A DNA stretch of 64,000 nucleotides, taken from the IMG/VR virus record IMGVR_UViG_3300025030_000041, positions 126,001 through 190,000 of that record. One strand, written 5' to 3'. Below, piece by piece: positions 1 through 8,188 of the stretch. Each line of letters starts with the position of its first letter. The stretch's first letter is position 1. The DNA is from a virus. A program made the translations under genes and the position numbers. Under the pieces are notes generated by a model that saw nothing but the letters and a program-made list of their open reading frames with translations, had not been told where the DNA came from and did not search any database.

Positions 1-1
1 T

Positions 2-154
2 ACTCTAAATAGCCAAACTTATTTATTTTGCAATTTAGCAGATAAATATAAAGTTAAATTTAGTACTAAATTTATTAAAGAAGGATTCCACGATGTTGGA
101 TTAATAGACGCTAGTATAGAAGATAAGACCGTATTTGGCGTATTATTCAAATAA
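2..154 (+). CDS. C-terminal end of an unknown protein (cut by window edge)
   Basis: An open frame enters from the left edge and ends with TAA at 152-154, giving about 50 residues ending in DKTVFGVLFK. No start is visible because it lies outside the window. I do not recognise the family. Codon use is AT-rich like the neighbouring phage genes. A tiny ORF of 25 codons (155-232) follows directly and overlaps the next ATG by one base; I cannot tell whether it is expressed. Confidence 0.5.
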   Translation, partial: TLNSQTYLFCNLADKYKVKFSTKFIKEGFHDVGLIDASIEDKTVFGVLFK

Positions 155-231
155 ATGAAAATGTATTATTTTTGTAAAATGGATAAACTGTATAAGATAC
201 TATATGTAGGTGATACCCCCTATTTAAATTA

Positions 232-357
232 ATGAAAAATTTTACTGAATTTTTAACTGAAATTTTTAATTCTACTACACAGATCAAGTGGGATAATTCA
301 AAATACCCAGATTTAACTGGATATTTTATAAGTAAGGTTTTATATAAAAAAATATAA
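232..357 (+). pseudogene. 5' remnant of a head-cargo-like gene interrupted by the TnpB insertion
   Basis: The 41-codon frame starts MKNFTEFLTEIF and stops at 355-357. The first residues match the capsid-targeting-like N-terminus seen on many proteins here. The following IKWDNSKYPDLTGYF resembles INWNKSQSEWIGVFK in the 165-residue protein at 41799-42296, so I read this as the first third of a homologous gene. Its continuation may be the open frame at 1897-2142, on the far side of the tnpB gene. That assignment is an inference from weak but ordered similarity. Confidence 0.5.
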
Positions 358-510
358 AAATATTTAAATAAAAAGAAAAAAATAATAGTTTTTTAGATTT
401 TTTTTTAAATTTCTAAATAAAATAAATAATATTATGAAGTCTTACTCAAATAGAAGAAAACTAAATAAAATAAAAAAAGACTTAGAAACTACTACCGTCT
501 AACCTAACTC

Positions 511-1872
511 ATGCAAACTATTAAACTACCATACTATACGTCCTCTAACTCTGATAAATCTACTATTTTGTCATACCTTAAACAATACTCAAACTGCCTA
601 CACTTTATGTTCAACCGTACAAATGATAACCTTTCTGAAACTACTATCAAACACCTACCAATCAATAATATACAACTGTTAGACAGCTGGTTTAAACAGT
701 CTTGTGTGAAAGAGGCTACTCAAATTGCTACTACAAATAAAAATACTAAAGTAATATTTGGTGGAAAAAAGAATTTTTTCAACAGACTAAATAACAAAAT
801 AACAAAAGACGAATACAAAATACTAAAACTTAGCCCTCTCTACTCTATAGGAGAAAAATCTAACCCTAGTGTAAAAGCTAACCGTAAATTTCATATAGAG
901 CAAGACCTACTAAACATAACTTTCAAACCAAACAAACTTACCAAAATACCACTCAAACTTCCAATACTAAAACAAAACTACCTTAAAATACTCAAAACAC
1001 TATACCTTAGACAAGAACAAAAAAATATTTCTATAACCTATAAAATAGACACTAAATACATATACATATCTTTCGACGAAAAAGAACTATCAGTAAATCC
1101 TAATAGACCCTATACTGAAAACAGAGTACTATCTATAGACTTAAATCCTAACTATATAGGTTGGTCAATAGTTGATTGGTTGTCTGAGAGTGAGTTTAGG
1201 GTAGTAAAGAGTGGGGTATATTCGTTAAAATATTTAAATGATATAGAGAGGAAATTAAAGTTAAGTTCTAGTGATAGTAAGAGGAAGTATATTAGTGATA
1301 AGAGGAAGTGCGAGGTATTGGAGATATGTAAGAATTTGGTAGGTAAAGGTTTGTATTATGGAGTAGAAATAATTGGTATAGAGGATTTGAGTATTAGGGG
1401 GTCTGATAAGGGAAAGGGTAGGATGTTTAATAGGTTATGTAATAATAATTGGTTGAGGAATGATATTGTTAATAATATTGGTAAGAGGTGTAATATTTAT
1501 GGTATAAGGATGCAGAAAGTTAGGGCTGAGTATAGTAGTTTTGTAGGAAATATGGTATTTAGGGGGCTGAAACTACCTGATATGGTATTGAGTGCAATAG
1601 AGATAGGTAGAAGAGCTTATGAATATGTGAATCAATATATTAAGAAAATAAAAGATAAAAAAAAGAATATAATAATACCAAATGATAAATTCTATAAAGA
1701 TTTAGTAGTCAAGTCATTGGAAGAATTTGATATTAAATTTGAGTTTAGTAATTTGGTAGAGTTATATTACTTAGTAAAAAAGTCTAAAATTAGATATAGA
1801 CTTTCTTTAGAGGAGTTAGGTTTAAAGTTTTTGAGGCAAAGACATAAAAAATATGAGGCTATTATAATATAG
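511..1872 (+). CDS. tnpB: TnpB-like RuvC nuclease (IS200/IS605-type accessory protein)
   Basis: This 453-residue protein has the split RuvC nuclease of TnpB/Cas12-type proteins in its C-terminal half. The likely catalytic acids are D in VLSIDLNPNYIGWS (about residue 210), E in IIGIEDLSIRG (about 290) and D in LPDMVLSAIEIGRRA (about 355). The four-cysteine zinc knuckle usual between RuvC-II and RuvC-III is absent. TnpB proteins are RNA-guided nucleases that help IS200/IS605 elements persist; the guide RNA normally overlaps the 3' end of the gene. No TnpA transposase is present, so this copy is non-autonomous or domesticated. A 22-codon ORF (434-502) ends 8 bases before the start. Base composition flips inside the gene: up to about 1140 the coding strand is C-rich and G-poor, after that G-rich and almost C-free. 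Confidence 0.8.
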   Translation: MQTIKLPYYTSSNSDKSTILSYLKQYSNCLHFMFNRTNDNLSETTIKHLPINNIQLLDSWFKQSCVKEATQIATTNKNTKVIFGGKKNFFNRLNNKITKDEYKILKLSPLYSIGEKSNPSVKANRKFHIEQDLLNITFKPNKLTKIPLKLPILKQNYLKILKTLYLRQEQKNISITYKIDTKYIYISFDEKELSVNPNRPYTENRVLSIDLNPNYIGWSIVDWLSESEFRVVKSGVYSLKYLNDIERKLKLSSSDSKRKYISDKRKCEVLEICKNLVGKGLYYGVEIIGIEDLSIRGSDKGKGRMFNRLCNNNWLRNDIVNNIGKRCNIYGIRMQKVRAEYSSFVGNMVFRGLKLPDMVLSAIEIGRRAYEYVNQYIKKIKDKKKNIIIPNDKFYKDLVVKSLEEFDIKFEFSNLVELYYLVKKSKIRYRLSLEELGLKFLRQRHKKYEAIII

Positions 1873-1896
1873 TATTATATTTTTTAATATTTTTGA

Positions 1897-2142
1897 TATT
1901 TAAATAAATCTAATCCTGACATTTTATTTTATACAACACACGAAGAAAAAAGACAAAACCGTTATGAAAATTTAACAGATTTTCTTTTACAAACTTAGAT
2001 TGGAAATACTTATAGCTACACTATATTTGATATTGGAAATAACGGTAAAATTTATGTATTGACTAAAAATGGAATTGATAAAAACTTAATTAATCAATTA
2101 GAAATTAATGATACCTTTATGAATTGGATAAATGAATTATAA
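1897..2142 (+). pseudogene. 3' remnant of the gene split by the TnpB insertion
   Basis: Immediately after tnpB an open frame reads SNPDILFYTTHEEKRQNRYE and continues to TAA at 2140-2142, with one in-frame TAG at 1996-1998 and no usable start. The stretch resembles FIFCALDESKTRRLFYDRF of the 165-residue protein at 41799-42296, the same family as the remnant at 232-357. TAG is an ordinary stop elsewhere in this window (for example ending tnpB itself), so recoding is unlikely and this is a decayed gene end. Confidence 0.45.
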
Positions 2143-2167
2143 AAAATAATAGGGCTTTTTATTTTGT

Positions 2168-2194
2168 AAAGGACTCAAAAATGAGTCCTTTTTT
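2168..2194 (+). terminator. Rho-independent terminator
   Basis: A perfect 10-bp stem (AAAGGACTCA at 2168-2177, TGAGTCCTTT at 2182-2191) with an AAAA loop is followed by a T run. It closes the broken-gene/tnpB region ahead of the structural gene that starts at 2216. Confidence 0.85.
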
Positions 2195-2195
2195 G

Positions 2196-2210
2196 TTTGA
2201 ATAAATAATA
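2196..2210 (+). promoter_or_regulatory. Late-promoter-like AATAAATAA motif
   Basis: TTTGAATAAATAATA lies just before the start at 2216. The same core, in either orientation, precedes many virion genes in the window and resembles the T4 late promoter core TATAAATA. It is only 6 bases from the ATG here, so it could instead be part of an A-rich translation start region. Confidence 0.4.
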
Positions 2211-2215
2211 ATATA

Positions 2216-3967
2216 ATGGCAGATTTAATAGTTTCAATTACTCCAAGTGAAGATACTAATTATTTAACATATAATGGTAATTATAGAATTTATACTACAT
2301 GTGAACTAATTGCAAGTGTAGTATCTATTACTGGTTATATGGAAAATATTAATTTTCAAACGTATGACCAACTTGGTATGAAGAGGTCATTTAGATATTC
2401 AACAGACAAACTAAATTGGTCATTATGGATAGACTTCGATTCATCTGATTTAAGCCCACTAACAACTTTACAATTAGATAAACCAATTTATATAAGTATA
2501 AAATATTTTTATAATTCGTCTATACAATTAGAAGGAGAACATTTAATACCTAATATTAAGATTGAGCAGTTTCAGTTATCATTTAAACCAAGTGTAGAAA
2601 CTTTGCCAGATTATATATATATGCCTCCAGTGGAATGTAGTGATGAATTTAGTCCAAATATTGTAGTATGTAGGAATCTGAAATTTGATCCATATAAATT
2701 AGCACCGATTGTTAATATAATTAAACAATTAAATAATAGTGTAAATCAACAATTTGGACATGAAGTTCTATATTTTAGAACTGGAAGTACTGCACCAGAT
2801 TATACATTTAAAGAATATACTTTACAAAAAGTAATAGATAAAAAGTGTATTAAAGTATTAGTATTAAATAATCAATTTCCAGATAATAAACCCGTATTTG
2901 CAGAATTTGGAGTAGACTTTGAAACTCCTTTTGAAATACATATAGTTAATGAATACTTTGAAGAACAATTTGGTAAAAACTCAAGACCTAGAAAAAGAGA
3001 TTTTATGTATTTTCAAAAATTAAATAGGGTATATGAAATACAAGGAAGTTATTCTTATAGAGATATTAATATGGAAGAAATGTATCATAGAGTACAATTA
3101 GTTAAGTATAACCCAAATATTGATATGCAAATGAATGCTGAAAATCAACAGGCAATAGATGATTTAATAGTATCAACAGATGAGTTATTTAAAGATGAAT
3201 TGAAAAAAGAAAAAGATGATGCTATATTACCTCAGCAATTTAATACTACAAATAGAATAAAAGGAGATTCTAGAAAATCTATTGATAAAGGACTATTAAT
3301 ATCTGATTATAACCAATTAATGAATTGGGGACCTATTATTAATAATTATTATGATCTTTCAAAAATGACAAATAATGTTGCAGTAAATTATAAATATGAA
3401 TCTAATCTTTTAGAAAATGATAATTTAACATTTAGTACTTATTTTAAATTAATAGGTAAAACATCAGGAAATGTAATTTTCCTAGATGGAAGTTTAGGTA
3501 GTCCTATTGATGGATTAAAAATTAGCGGGCAATATAATAGAACAAATAATATATTAGTTTTAAATATAAATTTAAATACATTATTAAAAACATATACACT
3601 CACTGATATAATTTTTGATAATTGGTATAATTTAATAATAGAAATATCAAATGAATTTCAACAAATTGGAGTATACTTATATGAACCTATAATAGATTCA
3701 TCAATGACAAATAACTGGAATGATTTTACTCAAATATTTAAGAAAATAGAAACATTAACTAGAACTATAATTAATACTACTGAAAATTATAAATTATTAA
3801 AGGGTGACTTATATTTATCTAATATAAGATTATTTAATTATTTAGTAAAAGAAGAAAATCATAAATTAGTAATGAGTATGCTAACTATAAAAGATGAAGG
3901 AAATTCTCCCATTGTAGATAATTGCAAAAGAGAACTAAAGATACCATATATTGCATTAAACAAATAA
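2216..3967 (+). CDS. Probable virion structural protein with LamG-like C-terminal domain
   Basis: This 583-residue protein has no recognisable enzyme motif. Residues 1-110 are beta-rich (MADLIVSITPSEDTNYLTYN). A charged, probably helical linker occurs near residues 300-345. The region from about residue 395 (NVAVNYKYESNLLENDNLTF, then FKLIGKTSGNVIFLDGSLGS) has the alternating pattern of a concanavalin/LamG jelly roll, a fold common in phage surface and fibre proteins. It is first in a run leading to the large terminase, where T4 relatives keep neck and tail-completion genes, so a neck, whisker or surface role is plausible but unproven. Start ATG 2216 follows a terminator and a late-promoter-like motif. 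Confidence 0.6.
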   Translation: MADLIVSITPSEDTNYLTYNGNYRIYTTCELIASVVSITGYMENINFQTYDQLGMKRSFRYSTDKLNWSLWIDFDSSDLSPLTTLQLDKPIYISIKYFYNSSIQLEGEHLIPNIKIEQFQLSFKPSVETLPDYIYMPPVECSDEFSPNIVVCRNLKFDPYKLAPIVNIIKQLNNSVNQQFGHEVLYFRTGSTAPDYTFKEYTLQKVIDKKCIKVLVLNNQFPDNKPVFAEFGVDFETPFEIHIVNEYFEEQFGKNSRPRKRDFMYFQKLNRVYEIQGSYSYRDINMEEMYHRVQLVKYNPNIDMQMNAENQQAIDDLIVSTDELFKDELKKEKDDAILPQQFNTTNRIKGDSRKSIDKGLLISDYNQLMNWGPIINNYYDLSKMTNNVAVNYKYESNLLENDNLTFSTYFKLIGKTSGNVIFLDGSLGSPIDGLKISGQYNRTNNILVLNINLNTLLKTYTLTDIIFDNWYNLIIEISNEFQQIGVYLYEPIIDSSMTNNWNDFTQIFKKIETLTRTIINTTENYKLLKGDLYLSNIRLFNYLVKEENHKLVMSMLTIKDEGNSPIVDNCKRELKIPYIALNK

Positions 3968-3978
3968 TAAAAAATAAA

Positions 3979-4608
3979 ATGAAACATATAAAACTTTTTG
4001 AACAGTTTATATCTGAAGAAGACATACCTAAACTTAGTCGTAAAGATATATTTATACCTAGGAGGCTTAAAGAAAGATGGGATGACTTACTTATCCATTA
4101 CCTTAATAAAGGGTATACCAAAGAACAAATATTCGTTGCTAAACCTTTTAATGAACTTATTTTTATAACTAAAAATAATATAGAAGATTTTAAGAATATT
4201 AAAGTTATAATTGGTAATGTTAGAATAAGCGAAATACATGATTTAAGAGAGCTAAGTATAGAAGAAGTAAATGGATATTTTAGTTGCTCTTATAATAACT
4301 TAACTAGTCTAGATGGCGTCCCTAAAAAAGTTGACGAATTTTATTGTTCTAATAATAAACTAACTAATCTCAAAGGATCTCCTAGTATAGTTAACGGTGG
4401 TTTTTATTGTTCTAATAATAAACTAACTAGTTTAGAGGGAGCTCCTAATAATGTTAATGAATTTGATTGTTCTTATAATTATTTAACTAGTCTAGAAGAT
4501 GCTCCTAAAATAGTTAATGGAAATTTTTTTATTACTTATAATTATAAAGATTTTACAGAAAAAGAAGTAAGAGAAGTAATCGATGTTAAAGGAATAGCTT
4601 ATGTTTAA
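3979..4608 (+). CDS. LRR family protein 1 with capsid-targeting-like N-terminus
   Basis: The 209-residue protein is one of eleven paralogues. It has a head-targeting-like peptide MKHIKLFEQFISEE, a conserved domain (residues 17-95: KLSRKDIFIPRRLKERWDDL, GYTKEQIF, DFKNIKVIIGNVRI), then four 21-residue repeats of the type LTSLEGAPnnVNeFDCSyN, and the conserved tail DFTEKEVREVIDVKG. I chose the internal ATG at 3979 because the family motif starts there; an upstream in-frame ATG (3922) lies inside the preceding gene. Its TAA (4606-4608) is in frame with the terminase gene that follows. The function is unknown. By analogy with T4 internal proteins it may be packaged in the head and ejected with the DNA (inference). 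Confidence 0.85.
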   Translation: MKHIKLFEQFISEEDIPKLSRKDIFIPRRLKERWDDLLIHYLNKGYTKEQIFVAKPFNELIFITKNNIEDFKNIKVIIGNVRISEIHDLRELSIEEVNGYFSCSYNNLTSLDGVPKKVDEFYCSNNKLTNLKGSPSIVNGGFYCSNNKLTSLEGAPNNVNEFDCSYNYLTSLEDAPKIVNGNFFITYNYKDFTEKEVREVIDVKGIAYV

Positions 4609-4623
4609 AATAATTATTATTAT

Positions 4624-6585
4624 TTGCGTGATTTTTTAAAAGATGGAAATTTTACATCTATCAAGTTATCAGATAGTGAGAGTAAAATTAAAACTGATCC
4701 AAAAACAGGAGAGGTTATATCTCAGTCTTCCTCTTTTATTTGGACATCTGATAAAATAAATGATATTCTTCAAAAATATAATGACGGTTTAGTTGAAATT
4801 AAAGGGATGTCAAATAGTCCTTTTTTTACTGGAGATATAGAATTGCGCCGAGGAAATATATTGTTTGAGTATACTCCATATGAATTAAATGAAATTAGAA
4901 AATGTAGAGAAGATATATTATATTTTGCAGATACATACTGTAAACTAATGACTGACAATGGGTATGAATTAATAAAAACTGCACCACATCAAAGAGAAGT
5001 ATTACTAAATTATGTAAATAATAAATTTACAATTAGTATGCAATCTAGACAATCATTTAAGTCTACTACTGCTAGTATATTTATAGCATGGGTTACATGT
5101 TTTTCTTATGATAAGAATGTATTAATGATTGCTGATGTTAGTGAAACCACTAAAGAAATAATAGATAAGTTCTGGAATATTTATCGTACTTTGCCATTTT
5201 TTATAAAACCTGGTGTAATAAATGATTCAGTTATGTCAAAGAAATTTGATAATTTATGTAGAATATTTGGCAGAAATACTAGTACTAAAAGTGCTATTGG
5301 AGTAACTGCATCTATTGTTTATATTGATGAGTTTGCTCATATTGAGCCGTCGTTTATAGAAAAATTCTATAAATCTGTTTACCCAACTATTAGTTCTAAG
5401 CCTGATGGAAAAGTTATAATAACATCTACTCCAAATGGTCCAAATAAATTTTATGAATTATACTTAGGAGCATTAGATAAACAAAATGAATATGTTCCAA
5501 TTAGAGTAGACTGGTGGCAAATACCAGGAAGAGACGAAAAATGGAAAAATCAAGAAATTGCTAACTTAGGTAATATAGAGTCATTTAATCAAGAATATGG
5601 TTTACAGTTTTTTTCGAGCGACTCATTATTATTAACTTCAGATAATATAAAGAAAATAAACAACTTAAAAACTTCATTTATACATAAATCAATATTTAAT
5701 TTTGAAGATGAAGAGATAACATATACTGAATTAAAATGGCATCCTAATTTTAAATTAGATAATTTAAAAAATGATAAACATTGTTATGTATTTACTGTAG
5801 ATACTGCTGACGGTATAGAAAACGATTATTCTGTTATTAATATATGGAAATTAACAACTATTCCTTTTAAATCATTATTTAAAAATAGAGATCTATTTAG
5901 AAATGAAATAGATTGCTTTGGATTAGTACAAGTTGGAGTATTTAGAAGTAATACAACTGATATTAATCAATTTAGCCGTATATTAGAAATATTATCATTT
6001 AAAGTATTTAATACTGATCATGTAAGAATAATACTTGAAATGAATCATAAGGGTGACCTATTAGTTAATAAATTGGAAAATAATAATTCTTATTGGCCAG
6101 GATTATTATTATACAGCAAGCACTCTAATGAATCTAAAATATTAAAACCTGGTATAAAAACTACATCATCTAATAAAGTCAGGTTTTGTGAAAGATTAAA
6201 TTATTTTATAACGTTAGATAAAATAATGCCGACTGACTCTGAAACTATTAAAGAATTAAATGCATTTGGTAAAACTAAAAACGGGTCATATAGAGGACAA
6301 AATGGTCATGACGATTTAAGTATGAGCTGTGTATTTTTAAGTGCATTTTATGAAAGTTCATTATTTATAGAATTAGCAAGTGAAAGCTACGATTTAATAC
6401 AAAATGTTGAATATAAGAAAAAATTTGAAAATGAAATATTAAAATATAATACTGAACGCGAATATAGTACTAATTCTGTAAATTTCAATTCATTAAACCA
6501 AATAAATAATCTTTTTAATAATGTTAATAATGGAAATTACTTACCACATTCATTGATAAATAGTGAAGACCCTTATAAAATTTAA
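4624..6585 (+). CDS. terL: Terminase large subunit, T4 gp17-like
   Basis: This is the ATP-driven DNA-packaging motor and headful nuclease that docks on the portal. Characteristic stretches are CREDILYFADTYC (T4 gp17 has CRDDIVYFAETYC), a Walker A-like SRQSFKSTT (about residue 145), Walker B IVYIDEFAHI (about 230), the coupling motif ITSTPNGPNKFYE, the first nuclease aspartate in FTVDTADGIENDYS (about 393) and the later acidic pair in GQNGHDDLSMS (about 565). The Walker A lysine is kept although the preceding glycine is F. At 653 residues the length is normal. The start is unusual: the frame opens after the LRR stop and contains only TTG 4624 before the homologous region, and the first ATG is at 4807 (residue 62). 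Confidence 0.93.
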   Translation: MRDFLKDGNFTSIKLSDSESKIKTDPKTGEVISQSSSFIWTSDKINDILQKYNDGLVEIKGMSNSPFFTGDIELRRGNILFEYTPYELNEIRKCREDILYFADTYCKLMTDNGYELIKTAPHQREVLLNYVNNKFTISMQSRQSFKSTTASIFIAWVTCFSYDKNVLMIADVSETTKEIIDKFWNIYRTLPFFIKPGVINDSVMSKKFDNLCRIFGRNTSTKSAIGVTASIVYIDEFAHIEPSFIEKFYKSVYPTISSKPDGKVIITSTPNGPNKFYELYLGALDKQNEYVPIRVDWWQIPGRDEKWKNQEIANLGNIESFNQEYGLQFFSSDSLLLTSDNIKKINNLKTSFIHKSIFNFEDEEITYTELKWHPNFKLDNLKNDKHCYVFTVDTADGIENDYSVINIWKLTTIPFKSLFKNRDLFRNEIDCFGLVQVGVFRSNTTDINQFSRILEILSFKVFNTDHVRIILEMNHKGDLLVNKLENNNSYWPGLLLYSKHSNESKILKPGIKTTSSNKVRFCERLNYFITLDKIMPTDSETIKELNAFGKTKNGSYRGQNGHDDLSMSCVFLSAFYESSLFIELASESYDLIQNVEYKKKFENEILKYNTEREYSTNSVNFNSLNQINNLFNNVNNGNYLPHSLINSEDPYKI

Positions 6586-6592
6586 TTTAAAT

Positions 6593-7228
6593 ATGAAACA
6601 TATAAAACTATTTGAACAATTCATATCTGAAGAAGACACTCCTAAGCTTAGTGCTAAAGATATATTTATACCTAGAAGACTTAAAGAAAGATGGGATGAC
6701 CTGTTACTTCCTTACCTAAATAAAGGTTATACCAAAGAACAAATATTTGTAGCTAAACCCTTTGATGAACCTATTGTTATAACTAAAAATAATATAGGAG
6801 ACTTTAAAAGTATTAAAGTTATAATTGGTAATGTTAGAATACGTGGAATAACTGATTTGAGGAAGTTAGGTATAGAGGAAGTAACTGGTTTTTTTGATTG
6901 TTCTAATAATAGCTTAACTAGTCTAGAAGGAAGTCCTATTATAGTTGGAGGATTTTTCTATTGTTATAATAATAATTTAACTAGTCTTGAAGGAGCTCCT
7001 GCTACATTTAATGGATGGTTTAATTGTTCATTTAATAGCTTAACTAGTCTTGAAGGAGCTCCTGCTACATTTAATGGATGGTTTAATTGTTCATTTAATA
7101 GCTTAACTAGTCTAGAAGGAGCTCCTAAAGTAGTTAATGGCAAATTTGCTATTAATGATAATATAAAGAACTTTACAGAAAAAGAAGTAAGAGAAGTAGT
7201 TGATGTAAAAGGAAAAGTTATTGTTTAA
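6593..7228 (+). CDS. LRR family protein 2 with capsid-targeting-like N-terminus
   Basis: The 211-residue paralogue follows terL by a few bases. The order is MKHIKLFEQFISEEDTP, the conserved KLSAKDIFIPRRLKERWDDL domain, five LRR units and the tail KNFTEKEVREVVDVKG. Two neighbouring repeats are identical in DNA (6977-7039 and 7040-7102), a recent unit duplication. ATG 6593 is chosen because it starts the family motif; an ATG 30 bases upstream lies in the terminase gene. Confidence 0.85.
   Translation: MKHIKLFEQFISEEDTPKLSAKDIFIPRRLKERWDDLLLPYLNKGYTKEQIFVAKPFDEPIVITKNNIGDFKSIKVIIGNVRIRGITDLRKLGIEEVTGFFDCSNNSLTSLEGSPIIVGGFFYCYNNNLTSLEGAPATFNGWFNCSFNSLTSLEGAPATFNGWFNCSFNSLTSLEGAPKVVNGKFAINDNIKNFTEKEVREVVDVKGKVIV
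6977..7102 (+). repeat. Exact tandem duplication of one 63-nt LRR unit
   Basis: 6977-7039 and 7040-7102 are identical over 63 nt, encoding LTSLEGAPATFNGWF plus six further residues twice. The next unit diverges after its fourth codon. Identity at synonymous positions marks a recent duplication by recombination or slippage. Confidence 0.95.
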
Positions 7229-7229
7229 A

Positions 7230-7856
7230 ATGAAACATATTAAATTATTTGAAGAATATATTAATAGTATAGAACTAATTACTGAATTAGCGATTAGCCT
7301 TGAAACACTACTTGATATTAATAATAAGTCTATTGCATTAGTTATGCAAGAACTTAAACATAAAAAGTATAAATACTCTATTTATGATTTTGAAAATTCT
7401 AAAGTTCTTGGATTTATGGAAATTGCTGAAGACGACGGCATAATGCAAGTATCTAAGGTTGCTTCTGAAAAAGGTTATGGCCCGCTATTATACGATATAT
7501 CCATGATGAATATTTATCCAAACGGACTTTCACCAGATAGAAGCTCAATAACTAGTGGAGCTCTAAATTTATGGAAATACTATTATGAAAATAGGCGAGA
7601 TATTATAAAAAAAGAAATTAAACCAGGAGATCCTGCCTATATGGAATCATATAAAATGGGAGAAGACCTTACTATACATACTAACCCTGAAATTTTAAAA
7701 CTATTAAACACTATTTATTATTTAAAACCAACTACTACATATTATAAATATACATCATTAAGCAATCAAATAATTAATGATAAAAATGCTTCGCCTAACT
7801 ATATTTTAAATAAAGGCCAAACTTACTTTTGGAAAAAATACCTTAATAAAGTATAA
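7230..7856 (+). CDS. GNAT-like acetyltransferase candidate with capsid-targeting-like N-terminus
   Basis: The 208-residue protein starts MKHIKLFEEYINS, the same N-terminal peptide as the LRR family, then turns into an unrelated domain. The stretch VSKVASEKGYGPLLYDISMM followed by PDRSSITSGALNLWKYYYEN matches a phage protein type usually annotated as GNAT-like; GYGPLLYD sits where the acetyl-CoA pyrophosphate loop would be. I place the start at 7230, three codons inside the longest frame, because the targeting motif begins there and the gene then begins just after the upstream stop. If the leader works as in T4, the enzyme would be packaged in the head and delivered to the host; that is inference. 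Confidence 0.6.
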   Translation: MKHIKLFEEYINSIELITELAISLETLLDINNKSIALVMQELKHKKYKYSIYDFENSKVLGFMEIAEDDGIMQVSKVASEKGYGPLLYDISMMNIYPNGLSPDRSSITSGALNLWKYYYENRRDIIKKEIKPGDPAYMESYKMGEDLTIHTNPEILKLLNTIYYLKPTTTYYKYTSLSNQIINDKNASPNYILNKGQTYFWKKYLNKV

Positions 7857-8097
7857 AAAACTCTAAATTTAAATACTTATTTACCAATCTATTATAAAAA
7901 CAGTTAATATAGATAGGGACAAGTATTTGTCTAATTATTTTAAGTTTATTTAAAACTTTTTTTGGTTTTAATAATATATCTTAAATAAATTCTCTTTGAA
8001 AAATACAGACTAGAGTTTGCCTAGCAATAACTAGAGTCTTTCTGGTAGTTGAATAAACTTAACTTCAATCATTGAGAATTATCTTATTTAATTAAAT
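7857..8097. other. Intergenic stretch before the tRNA with a possible RNA hairpin
   Basis: This 240-nt AT-rich stretch holds no convincing ORF. 7871-7928 can fold: AAATACTT (7871-7878) pairs with AAGTATTT (7921-7928), and ATCTATTA (7887-7894) pairs with TAATATAGAT (7905-7914) with a bulge. Further on, ACTAGAGT occurs twice as a direct repeat about 25 bases apart. It could be a processing or regulatory leader for the tRNA and downstream genes. The evidence is weak. Confidence 0.25.
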
Positions 8098-8170
8098 TCC
8101 TCTGTAGCTCAGTTGGTAGAGCACATAACTGTTAATTATGTGGTCGGTGGATCATGCCCATCCAGAGGAG
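8098..8170 (+). tRNA. tRNA-Asn (anticodon GTT), atypical T-loop
   Basis: A full 73-nt cloverleaf can be drawn. The acceptor stem is TCCTCTG/CAGAGGA, the D-arm GCTC...GAGC, the anticodon stem CATAA/TTATG around CTGTTAA (anticodon GTT, Asn), and the T-stem GGTGG/CCATC with one G-T pair. The discriminator base is G and CCA is not encoded. The T-loop reads ATCATGC instead of the usual TTCRANY, which may weaken the fold. Phage tRNAs usually support late translation of phage-biased codons; AAT/AAC codons are very frequent in this genome. Confidence 0.85.
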
Positions 8171-8188
8171 CATAAAAACTTTTATTTT

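Noticed and set aside
1996-1998. Readthrough or recoding of TAG as an amino acid
   Set aside because: TAG is used as the normal stop of tnpB (1870-1872), the DUF1599 gene and the topoisomerase large subunit, so the in-frame TAG marks a broken gene.
8138-8188. Upstream start giving a 105-residue DUF1599 protein
   Set aside because: The extension lies inside the tRNA gene; ATG 8189 gives the full domain.
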